DNA from: Pseudomonadota bacterium
GTDB lineage: Bacteria; Pseudomonadota; Alphaproteobacteria; Reyranellales; Reyranellaceae
Assembly (NCBI GenBank): GCA_023436825.1
Contig: JAEZHS010000717.1
Location: 1-5,880 of the forward strand
Reading direction: 5' to 3'
DNA: 5,880 nucleotides
Part shown: positions 1 to 5,837 of the stretch, piece after piece
Layout of the letters: each line of letters begins with the position of its first letter
Position numbering within the stretch: the stretch's first letter is position 1
Notes under the pieces: generated by a model
The model's input: only the letters and a program-made list of their open reading frames with translations
The model's database searches: none
Told to the model about the DNA's origin: nothing
Program-made: the position numbers and the translations under genes

Positions 1-538
1 TGGTCGGATAGTAGACGAGCTTGTCGCGCACCATGTCGCCCAGGATCTCGTCGGCCGGCAGTTCGTCGGCGAGCCTGGAGCGATAGGCAAGGTCGCGCAC
101 CTGGCGGCAGCCATGGACCAGGATCACCTTCTCGAAGCGCTCGTAGACTTCCGGGTCGCGCACCAGCGACAGGAAGGGGGCGAGCCCGGTGCCGGTGCCC
201 AGGAGGTAAAGGTTGCGGCCGGGTGTCAGGCTGTCGAGCAGCAGCGTCCCGGTGGCCTTGGCCCCGACCAGGACGGCATCGCCGGGGGCGAGGTCCTTCA
301 GCCGCGACGTCAGCTTGCCGTCCGGCACCTTGATGGAGAAGAACTCCAGCTCGTCGTCGTAATGGGCGCTGGCGATCGAATAGGCGCGCAGCAGCGGCTT
401 GCCGTCAATCCTGAGCCCGATCATCGTGAACTGGCCGCTGGCGAAGCGAAAGCCCTTGTCACGCGTGGTCCTGAAGCTGAACAACTCGTCCGTCCAGTGA
501 TGGACCGATTGCACGATCTCGTTTCTCAACGCACTCAA
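1..538 (-). CDS. fpr: Ferredoxin--NADP+ reductase, partial (C-terminus beyond the left edge)
   Basis: Flavoenzyme that moves electrons between NADPH and ferredoxin or flavodoxin in the cytoplasm; bacterial Fpr is commonly linked to oxidative-stress and Fe-S metabolism. Seen: 179 codons beginning MSALRNEIVQSVHHWTDELF, close to the usual Fpr N-terminus. The FAD-binding motif R51-A-Y-S54 is followed by IAS. The NADP-binding glycine-rich stretch LGTGTGLAPF lies at residues 113-122, and VHGCR at 141-145. The fragment ends at DKLVYYPT, a conserved Fpr segment. The family is about 255-260 residues, so roughly 80 C-terminal residues are missing, including the terminal region that shapes NADP+ preference. 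The start is TTG at 538, chosen because GGAGG lies 6 nt upstream and the protein then begins where homologues do; a second TTG at 529 is less likely. The gene is divergent from the serine hydrolase. No frameshift is seen. Confidence 0.93.
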   Translation of the reverse strand, partial: MSALRNEIVQSVHHWTDELFSFRTTRDKGFRFASGQFTMIGLRIDGKPLLRAYSIASAHYDDELEFFSIKVPDGKLTSRLKDLAPGDAVLVGAKATGTLLLDSLTPGRNLYLLGTGTGLAPFLSLVRDPEVYERFEKVILVHGCRQVRDLAYRSRLADELPADEILGDMVRDKLVYYPT

Positions 539-544
539 AACACG

Positions 545-549
545 CCTCC
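545..549 (-). promoter_or_regulatory. Ribosome binding site of fpr (GGAGG) deciding a TTG start
   Basis: On the minus strand GGAGG at 549-545 stands 6 nt before TTG at 538. No in-frame ATG or GTG lies near the start of homology. An out-of-frame GTG at 543-541 can be excluded because it does not read the Fpr frame. Confidence 0.75.
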
Positions 550-609
550 GCAAGCCCCGGTGGCCCGCCTGTCATCGCTCGATTGTGGAAATGGCGTCAG
601 CTATTTCTG

Positions 610-637
610 GATATAACGCTCTGATCCAGAACGACAA
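610..637 (-). promoter_or_regulatory. Possible sigma70-like promoter for fpr
   Basis: On the minus strand TTGTCG (637-632) and TATATC (615-610) are separated by 16 bases. Each box matches four of six consensus bases. Transcription would start near 603, giving a leader of about 65 nt to the TTG start. The boxes are imperfect and alphaproteobacterial promoters are loosely conserved, so this is only a candidate. Confidence 0.3.
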
Positions 638-761
638 GCGCGCGAATGGCCGCACAGATTCTTTGCTGTCGAACGAGGGCTTGTCGACATTTTTAGCTGC
701 TCAAACCACTGCCGGCCGACCAATCTTTGCTGCCGTGCTATCGTGCACTCCCTGCCCACAT

Positions 762-767
762 GGAGAG
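762..767 (+). promoter_or_regulatory. Ribosome binding site of the serine hydrolase (GGAGAG)
   Basis: GGAGAG at 762-767 lies 6 nt before ATG 774. It favours this start over the longer in-frame start at 585, and the protein then opens directly with a twin-arginine signal. Confidence 0.65.
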
Positions 768-773
768 TTTACG

Positions 774-1967
774 ATGGCCACTCGGCGCATCTTCCTGCAG
801 ATGACCGGTGGTCTGGCCGGAGCGCTCTTCGTCGGAACGCGGGCGCGCGCCAACGATGGCAACCCGATCCAGGTCATCCAGGCCAGGATCGACGATTACC
901 ACAGGACGGCGCTGCGCGATCATCGCGCGAATGTCGGTGTCGTCGTTGGCATCGTCACTCCGGACAATGCCGCAGGCAAAGGGCAGATCGTCTACGCCGG
1001 CCGGGACACGCTGACCAATCCGTTTGGCAAGCGCCTGGACCTGAACGAGCGCACGCCTTTTGAGATCGGCTCGACCTCCAAGGTGTTCACCTCGGGCATC
1101 CACTACATGCTGCACGGACCGTACGGCGGTACGCTCGGTGCCTGGCTTGGCAGCAGGATGACGATGTCGCGGGCCGTTGCCGAAATCAGCCTCAGGAATC
1201 TCGCCATCTATCAGCCCGGATTGGCGCAGGACAACCGGGGCGGCATCTATCCACCGAGGATGATGGAAAGCCTGAAGGACCTCTTCGCCTACATGGCGAC
1301 ATTCACGCCGCCCTTTCGGCAGGGCACCTGCTATGCCTATTCCAACATCGGCTGGATGCTTCTCAGCATGGCCGCGGTCAGGCTCAACAGCAACGATACG
1401 CAGGAGTTCGCCCGGACGTACAACGAGAAGCTGGCGAAATTCTGCCGTGGATTCTCGGCGAGCGACACCCAGGTCTTCCACGTCGACCTCAAGCCGCGAT
1501 TGCCGATGGGTTACACGGAAAAGTTCGCGTCGTTGCCATCGGGGAGAAACTATCAGCCGAGCCGCGAAGCCGGATATGGGTCCGGCGGCATCGTCAGCAA
1601 CGGCGCCGACATGATGCAGTTCCTGCTCTACAACATGGGACGCCTGCCGGGCGGGCTGACGGACCCTGCTCTCGCCTATCAGCAGACCGAGACCTTTCGT
1701 GCCGCACCCTGTTCCGGTGAAGGACCGGGGCCGGTCACGAGCTACGGCTGGTTCCATCGCGAACTCGAAACGCCACGAGGAAAGGTCGTCGTGCTGAACA
1801 AGAACGGCGGCGTTGCCGGCTTCACCTCCTGGATGGGGTTCGCGAGCTGGCAGGGTACGGGCGCGGCTTCGTCCTATGGGGTCTTCGTGATGACCAATGG
1901 CCCTGGCAGCACGAGGATCGGCAACAACGCCATGAAGCTCCTCCTGGAGAGTCAGTCCGGGAAATGA
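774..1967 (+). CDS. Exported serine hydrolase, class C beta-lactamase/PBP-like fold
   Basis: A 397-residue protein of the serine beta-lactamase-like family (AmpC, EstB, DD-peptidases, D-aminopeptidases). Seen: an N-terminal signal MATRRIFLQMTGGLAGALFV with a twin-arginine motif (T3-R4-R5-I-F7-L8) and a short hydrophobic stretch ending in RARA at 23-26. This implies Tat export and a mature start near residue 27. The catalytic S-x-x-K motif is S100-T-S-K103 in the context FEIGSTSKVFTS. The second motif is Y189-S-N191. The third, equivalent to K-T/S-G, is K343-N-G345, followed by G-V-A-G-F; the middle residue N344 is unusual against the T of AmpC. GGIVSNGADMMQFL at 271-284 resembles a conserved helix of the family. 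Length matches signal plus one catalytic domain. It is convergent with the dpp operon and its stop lies inside the end of dppF. The substrate is unknown: a beta-lactam, a peptidoglycan peptide or an ester are all possible, and resistance should not be assumed. Confidence 0.88.
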   Translation: MATRRIFLQMTGGLAGALFVGTRARANDGNPIQVIQARIDDYHRTALRDHRANVGVVVGIVTPDNAAGKGQIVYAGRDTLTNPFGKRLDLNERTPFEIGSTSKVFTSGIHYMLHGPYGGTLGAWLGSRMTMSRAVAEISLRNLAIYQPGLAQDNRGGIYPPRMMESLKDLFAYMATFTPPFRQGTCYAYSNIGWMLLSMAAVRLNSNDTQEFARTYNEKLAKFCRGFSASDTQVFHVDLKPRLPMGYTEKFASLPSGRNYQPSREAGYGSGGIVSNGADMMQFLLYNMGRLPGGLTDPALAYQQTETFRAAPCSGEGPGPVTSYGWFHRELETPRGKVVVLNKNGGVAGFTSWMGFASWQGTGAASSYGVFVMTNGPGSTRIGNNAMKLLLESQSGK

Positions 1968-2914
1968 CAGGCGACTGAACCCTGCGCCAGCGGTGACAGG
2001 GCCGGTTCCTCGCGCGCGCACAGATCGGTGGCCTTGGGGCAGCGCGTGCGGAAGCGGCAGCCGGAGGGAAGGTTGCCCGGATCGGGCGGCTCGCCCTGCA
2101 GCCAGAAGTCCCGCGTGATGCGCGGCCCGCCGATCCTGGGAATCGCCGCGAGCAGCGAACGGGTATAGGGATGCCGCGGCCGCTCGAAGATCTCCTCGGT
2201 CGGTCCGGTCTCGACGATGCGGCCGAGATACATCACCGCGACACGGCTGCACATCGTGCGCACGACGGCGAGGTCGTGGCTGATCAGCATGTAGGTGAGC
2301 TCGAAGGTCTCGCGCAGGCTGCGGAACAGCGACAGCACCGTCGCCTGGACCGAGACGTCGAGGCCCGACGTCGGCTCATCGAGGATGACGACCTTGGGAT
2401 GCAGGGTGAGGATGCGCGCCAGGCCGACCCGCCGCTGCTGGCCGCCCGAGATCTCGTGCGGATAGAGATCGAGATGCGTGTCGGGCAGTCCGACCGCTTC
2501 GAGGATGCTGCGGATGCGCCGTTCGCGCGCCATCGCATCGAGGTCGCTGTGGATCACCAGCGGCTCGTGCAGCGAACGGCCGATCTTCCAGCGCGGGTCC
2601 AGCGACGCGCCCGGGTCCTGGTAGGCGTATTGCAGGCTTTTACGCACGGCACGGCGGGCCGCCGGCGGCAGGCGGTCGATCTGCCGCCCCTCGAACCAGA
2701 TCTCGCCGGCGTTGGGCTGGTTGATGCCCATGATGGTCTTGCCGAGCGTGGACTTGCCGCAGCCCGATTCGCCCACCAGGCCGAAGACCTCGCCCGGCAT
2801 GAGGTCGAACGTCACGCCGTCGACAGCCTTGATAGATCCGGTCCGTCGGTTGAACGGGCCGCGCACCGCGAAGTGCACCTGCAGGCCACGCACGCTCAAG
2901 ATCGGCGAACTCAT
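1952..2914 (-). CDS. dppF: Dipeptide/oligopeptide ABC importer ATPase, DppF type
   Basis: Cytoplasmic ATPase of 320 residues, one of two that power the DppBC permease by ATP hydrolysis. Seen in order: Walker A GESGCGKS at 48-55; Q-loop Q99 in YQDPGASLDPR, typical of the DppF/OppF branch; signature ISGGQ at 155-159; Walker B VVILDEP at 175-181 with E180 as catalytic base; D-loop GLD at 184-186; switch H213; and a C-terminal oligopeptide-transporter extension starting at HPYTRSLL (248-255). The extension carries C286, C292, C299 and C316, the spacing reported to ligate a 4Fe-4S cluster in some Opp-type ATPases. Start ATG 2914 overlaps the dppD stop as ATGA, with GAGG at 2922-2919 four bases upstream. 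It is last in the operon; its stop overlaps the convergent hydrolase stop by 16 bp, leaving no room for a separate terminator. The subtype is firm, the transported substrate is not. Confidence 0.92.
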   Translation of the reverse strand: MSSPILSVRGLQVHFAVRGPFNRRTGSIKAVDGVTFDLMPGEVFGLVGESGCGKSTLGKTIMGINQPNAGEIWFEGRQIDRLPPAARRAVRKSLQYAYQDPGASLDPRWKIGRSLHEPLVIHSDLDAMARERRIRSILEAVGLPDTHLDLYPHEISGGQQRRVGLARILTLHPKVVILDEPTSGLDVSVQATVLSLFRSLRETFELTYMLISHDLAVVRTMCSRVAVMYLGRIVETGPTEEIFERPRHPYTRSLLAAIPRIGGPRITRDFWLQGEPPDPGNLPSGCRFRTRCPKATDLCAREEPALSPLAQGSVACHFPD

Positions 2915-3942
2915 GTGGCCTCGCGATGCGGATGGTAGCAGCGCACCCAATGGCCGGCATCGAGTTGGCCGACGGGCGGGCGCGCCTCGCGGCACGGCGC
3001 GTCGGCACGCTCGCACCTCGGATGGAAGCGGCAGCCGCCGGGCGGCGCGATCAATCTCGGCACTTCGCCGGGAATGCCGCTCGCCGTGCCGTCGGCACGG
3101 GGCAGGCTTGCCAGAAGCTTCGTCGTGTAGGGATGGGCCGGGGAGGCGAAGAAGCGATCCACCGGAGCGCATTCGACGTCCTGTCCGGCATACATCACGT
3201 TGACGGCATCGCAGATCTCGTAGGCCGCGCCGAGGTCGTGCGTGGTCAGCAGCACGGCGACGTTGCGTTCGGTCGCGAGGCGCCGGATCAGGCCGAGGAT
3301 CTGCGCCTGGATCGTGACATCGAGCGCCGTGGTCGGCTCGTCGGCGATGACGAGGTCGGGCCCGGGCAGCAGCGCCATCGCGATCATCAGCCGCTGGCGC
3401 TGGCCGCCAGAGAGCTCGTGCGGATATTTCCGCAGGAGCTGCTTCGGCCGAGGTAGCTGCACGGCATCGAGCAGCTCCAGCACGGCGTCGATATCGGCGC
3501 GCCTGCGATCGGAGGGATAGCGCGACACGATCGCCGGCAGCCAGCCGCTGCCGGGCGGCTCGGCGGCGCGCGGCGATTTCCATTTCAGGATCTCCATGAT
3601 CTGGTCGCCGACCGTGAAGACCGGATTGAAGCTGGTGAACGGATCCTGCGGCACGAAGGTGATGGCGCGGCCGCGCACCGTCCGGTTGACGACCGCGGGA
3701 TCGGCCGTCAGCAGGTCGGTGCCGCGGAACAACACCCGCCCGCCGGTGATCGTGGTCTGCTCGCGCGGCAGCACGCCCAGGATGGCGCGGGCCAGCGTGG
3801 TCTTGCCGCAGCCGCTTTCGCCGACCAGGCCCAGCACGCGGCCGCGTTCGATCGACAGGCTGACTCGGTCGAGGACCGAGGCGAAGCCGGCCTCGGTCGC
3901 GAACCCCAACGACAGCTCTTCGACCGACAGGAGCGCCGTCAC
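2911..3942 (-). CDS. dppD: Dipeptide/oligopeptide ABC importer ATPase, DppD type
   Basis: The second ATPase subunit, 343 residues, pairing with DppF under the permease. Seen: Walker A GESGCGKT at 41-48; Q-loop Q99 in VPQDPFTSFNP, the DppD/OppD form; signature LSGGQ at 177-181; Walker B LVIADEP at 197-203 with E202; D-loop ALD at 206-208; switch H235; and the C-terminal extension from HPYTTKLL (270-277). Cysteines C304, C310, C317 and C335 repeat the C-x5-C-x6-C-x(n)-C pattern of DppF. Between the Q-loop and the signature, residues about 121-150 (rich in P, G, R, W) are longer than the same linker in DppF and in E. coli DppD from memory. The start is GTG at 3942, overlapping the dppC stop by 4 nt (GTGA); the only upstream ribosome-site candidate is a weak G-rich run, so coupling to dppC translation is likely. 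An open frame continues upstream inside dppC, but homology begins at the GTG. Confidence 0.92.
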   Translation of the reverse strand: MTALLSVEELSLGFATEAGFASVLDRVSLSIERGRVLGLVGESGCGKTTLARAILGVLPREQTTITGGRVLFRGTDLLTADPAVVNRTVRGRAITFVPQDPFTSFNPVFTVGDQIMEILKWKSPRAAEPPGSGWLPAIVSRYPSDRRRADIDAVLELLDAVQLPRPKQLLRKYPHELSGGQRQRLMIAMALLPGPDLVIADEPTTALDVTIQAQILGLIRRLATERNVAVLLTTHDLGAAYEICDAVNVMYAGQDVECAPVDRFFASPAHPYTTKLLASLPRADGTASGIPGEVPRLIAPPGGCRFHPRCERADAPCREARPPVGQLDAGHWVRCYHPHREAT

Positions 3943-4802
3943 TTTGCGCCGGCCCCCCGCCTGATGCGTGGATCGAGGAAGTCGCGCAGCCCGTCGCCCA
4001 GCAGGTTGAAGCCCATGACGACCATGAAGATCGCGATGCCGGGCGCGGTGGCGTACCACCAGGCCTCGGGCAGGAATTCGCGCGATTCGGCGATCATGCG
4101 GCCCCATTCGGGCGTCGGCGGCGGCGCGCCGAGGCCCAGGAAGCCGAGCGCCGCCGCCGTCAGGATGGTGGCGCCCATGCCGATCGAGGTGCGCACGATG
4201 ATGGCCGACGCGATGTTGGGCAGCACGTGCAGGGTCATGATGCGCAACGGCGAGGCGCCGAGCGCGATCGCCGATTCGATGAAGACCTCGTTCTTCAGTG
4301 AGCGCGTTTCGGCGAACACCAGGCGCGCCCAGAACGGCCAGTAGGTGACGCTGAGCGCCAGGATCACGTTCTCGATCGACGGGCCGAGCGTCTGGGCGAT
4401 GGCGATCGCCAGCACGATCTGCGGCACCGCCAGGAAGATGTCGGAGACGCGCATCAGGAGATTGCTGGGCCAGCCGCCGTAATAGCCGGCTAACAGCCCG
4501 ATCGGCACGCCGACCACGACGGCCGATCCGACGGCGACGAAGGCGATGGTGATCGTGATGCGGGCGCCGAACATGATGCGGCTCAAGAGGTCGCTGCCCA
4601 TGCGGTCGGTGCCCAGCAGGTTCGCCGCATCGGGCGGGCGCAGGCGATTGGCGGTATGGAACTCCGAGACGTCGCCGGGAAACGGCGCCAGGATCGGCGC
4701 GAAGACGGCCACGAGGACCAGCAGGACGAGCAGCGCCATGCCCAGCGTCGCGGCGCGGTCCTTCCAGAATCGGCGCAGCTCCCGCCGCCATCCCGGCTTC
4801 AT
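3939..4802 (-). CDS. dppC: Dipeptide/oligopeptide ABC importer permease, DppC type
   Basis: Inner-membrane permease of 287 residues that forms the translocation path together with DppB. Seen: a short basic cytoplasmic N-terminus; a first membrane helix near residues 20-38 (LGMALLVLLVLVAVFAPILA); the conserved LGTDRMGSDLLSRIMFGAR segment at 63-81, typical of DppC/OppC; further hydrophobic segments near 85-106, 122-139, 145-163 and 245-270; and the EAA loop, which contacts the ATPases, at 176-195 (ESAIALGAS to HVLPN). It ends in the usual LGDGLRDFLDPR motif. ATG 4802 was chosen over an in-frame GTG at 4823 because GAGGGG (4814-4809) stands 6 nt upstream. This leaves a 10-nt gap after dppB, and the ribosome site overlaps the dppB stop. 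NikC-like proteins share these features, so the substrate stays open. Confidence 0.92.
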   Translation of the reverse strand: MKPGWRRELRRFWKDRAATLGMALLVLLVLVAVFAPILAPFPGDVSEFHTANRLRPPDAANLLGTDRMGSDLLSRIMFGARITITIAFVAVGSAVVVGVPIGLLAGYYGGWPSNLLMRVSDIFLAVPQIVLAIAIAQTLGPSIENVILALSVTYWPFWARLVFAETRSLKNEVFIESAIALGASPLRIMTLHVLPNIASAIIVRTSIGMGATILTAAALGFLGLGAPPPTPEWGRMIAESREFLPEAWWYATAPGIAIFMVVMGFNLLGDGLRDFLDPRIRRGAGAK

Positions 4803-4808
4803 CGGGCA

Positions 4809-4814
4809 CCCCTC
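4809..4814 (-). promoter_or_regulatory. Ribosome binding site of dppC overlapping the dppB stop
   Basis: GAGGGG at 4814-4809 lies 6 nt before ATG 4802 and shares bases with the dppB stop codon (TGA, 4815-4813). It decides the dppC start and suggests that ribosomes ending dppB re-initiate on dppC. Confidence 0.65.
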
Positions 4815-5817
4815 ATCGCGCACCCCTGGGGTCGATGAAGGAATGCACGATGTCGACCAGGAGGTTGACGATCACGATCAGGGCGCCGATCCAGATCGTG
4901 AAGCCGATGATCGCCTTGTGGTCGGACTGCAGGATCGACTGCACGGCGAAGGTGCCGATGCCGGGCCAGTCGAACACCGTCTCGACGACCACGGCGTTGG
5001 TCACCAGGACGCCGAAGATCAGGCCGATCTGGGTGACGGTCGAGATCAGCGCGTTGCGCAGCACGTATTTCCACACGATCAGGCCTGGCGGCATGCCCAT
5101 GGCGCGCTGGTAGAGCACGTAGTTGCTGTTGATGACATCGAGCACGCCGGCGCGGGTGAAGCGGACGATCGTGGCCGCCGCCGGCAGCGCCAATGTCAGG
5201 GCGGGCAGGGCGATGTGGGAGAGGGCGCTGTGCAGGGATTCCATGTCCCAGTCGAGCAGCGAATCGACGATCATGAACCCGGTCACGGGCGTCGGGCCGA
5301 AGCCGTCGATCCGGCCGTTGAGCGGCGCCGTGCCGAGCTTCATGGAGAACAGGAACTGCAGCAGCATCGCCAGCCAGAAGGCGGCGATGGCGAGCCCGGA
5401 GACGCTCAGCACCCGCACGACGTGGTCCCACAGGGAGTTGCGCTTCAGCGCCGACATCACGCCCAGGGGAATGCCGAGGGCGATCGACAGCACGATGGCG
5501 ACCAGCGTCAGTTCAAGGGTGGCGGGCAGGCGCTGCGCCAGGTCCTCCGAGATCGGCCGCTGGCTGTAGATGCTGGTGCCGAGATTGCCGGTGACGATGT
5601 CGTGGAAATGCCGCAGGAGCTGGACGCTAAGCGGCTGGTCGTAGCCCAGCTTGACGCGCATCGCCTCGATCTGCGCCGGTGTGGCGTTCTCGCCCAGGAG
5701 AACCTTCACCGGATCGGTGGGGATGACGTTCGAGATCAGGAAGACGATCACGACCAGCCCGGCCAAGGTCGGCACGAACCAGGCCAGTCGCGAAACGATC
5801 ATTTCCAGACGGCGCAT
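4813..5817 (-). CDS. dppB: Dipeptide/oligopeptide ABC importer permease, DppB type
   Basis: Inner-membrane permease of 334 residues, partner of DppC. Seen: N-terminal helix FVPTLAGLVVIVFLISNVIP at 14-33 followed by T-D-P, the family's usual opening; a periplasmic stretch with LGYDQPLSVQ (57-66) and GNLGTSIYSQRPI (77-89); hydrophobic segments near 101-121, 134-157, 201-219, 260-281 and 303-323; an EAA loop near 233-256 (YVLYQRAMGMPP to YVLRNAL); and VFDWPGIG at 281-288. The EAA loop has Q-R-A-M-G where many homologues have A-R-A-K-G. Start ATG 5817 has GAGAGG (5832-5827) 9 nt upstream. M6 (ATG 5802) is an alternative start that gives a family-like length and overlaps the stop of a small upstream frame. 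First gene of the visible operon; a binding-protein gene is expected further upstream, outside the window. Confidence 0.92.
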   Translation of the reverse strand: MRRLEMIVSRLAWFVPTLAGLVVIVFLISNVIPTDPVKVLLGENATPAQIEAMRVKLGYDQPLSVQLLRHFHDIVTGNLGTSIYSQRPISEDLAQRLPATLELTLVAIVLSIALGIPLGVMSALKRNSLWDHVVRVLSVSGLAIAAFWLAMLLQFLFSMKLGTAPLNGRIDGFGPTPVTGFMIVDSLLDWDMESLHSALSHIALPALTLALPAAATIVRFTRAGVLDVINSNYVLYQRAMGMPPGLIVWKYVLRNALISTVTQIGLIFGVLVTNAVVVETVFDWPGIGTFAVQSILQSDHKAIIGFTIWIGALIVIVNLLVDIVHSFIDPRGAR

Positions 5818-5837
5818 TTGAAGGGGCCTCTCGACAT
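5799..5837 (-). CDS. Possible 12-codon leader reading frame before dppB
   Basis: ATG 5837 follows a strong GGAGG (5849-5845) with 7 nt between and opens a frame reading MSRGPFKCAVWK, then TGA at 5801-5799. The stop overlaps dppB codon 6 (ATG 5802-5800) as ATGA, the same junction type seen at dppD/dppF. Translation of the frame could therefore feed ribosomes to dppB. No run of a single amino acid that would suggest classical attenuation is present. The frame could be accidental: it is very short, and its start lies in the palindrome whose origin is uncertain. Confidence 0.3.
   Translation of the reverse strand: MSRGPFKCAVWK
5827..5832 (-). promoter_or_regulatory. Possible ribosome binding site of dppB (GAGAGG)
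   Basis: GAGAGG at 5832-5827 precedes ATG 5817 by 9 nt, a slightly long but usable spacing. It lies two bases from the edge of the palindrome at 5834-5880, so folding of that palindrome in the messenger could affect access to it. Confidence 0.5.

Larger units (their letters stand above)
539..773. other. Divergent intergenic region between fpr and the serine hydrolase
   Basis: About 235 bases separate two divergently transcribed genes. The stretch is visibly richer in A+T than the flanking coding regions, for example around 601-620 and 681-705. It should hold the promoters of both genes. An open frame from 585 reads through it into the hydrolase, but the segment before 774 shows no recognisable protein signal and precedes a good signal peptide start, so it is treated as non-coding. 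No convincing operator palindrome, RNA gene or terminator was found. Confidence 0.6.

Noticed and set aside
113..616. Plus-strand open frame of 167 codons over fpr
   Set aside because: The opposite strand encodes clear Fpr motifs (RAYS, LGTGTGLAPF). The plus-strand product shows no family features.
681..744. Promoter for the serine hydrolase (TTGTCG near 681, TATCGT near 739)
   Set aside because: The boxes are not correctly spaced with each other, and neither has an acceptable partner at 16-18 nt. A promoter is expected here but could not be placed.
585..773. Longer N-terminus for the serine hydrolase from ATG 585
   Set aside because: It adds 63 residues without recognisable features ahead of a good twin-arginine signal. 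ATG 774 has GGAGAG 6 nt upstream.
738..2252. Minus-strand open frame of 504 codons opposite the serine hydrolase
   Set aside because: It is rich in R, A, H and D with no recognisable motif, spans two genes, and lies opposite a frame with signal peptide and catalytic motifs. It is an antisense shadow caused by high GC content.
2171..2938. Plus-strand open frame of 255 codons over dppF
   Set aside because: Opposite-strand shadow of a fully motif-supported ATPase.
2915..3583. N-terminal extension of dppF into the dppD region
   Set aside because: The frame stays open upstream by chance, but it overlaps conserved DppD sequence. Homology begins at ATG 2914.
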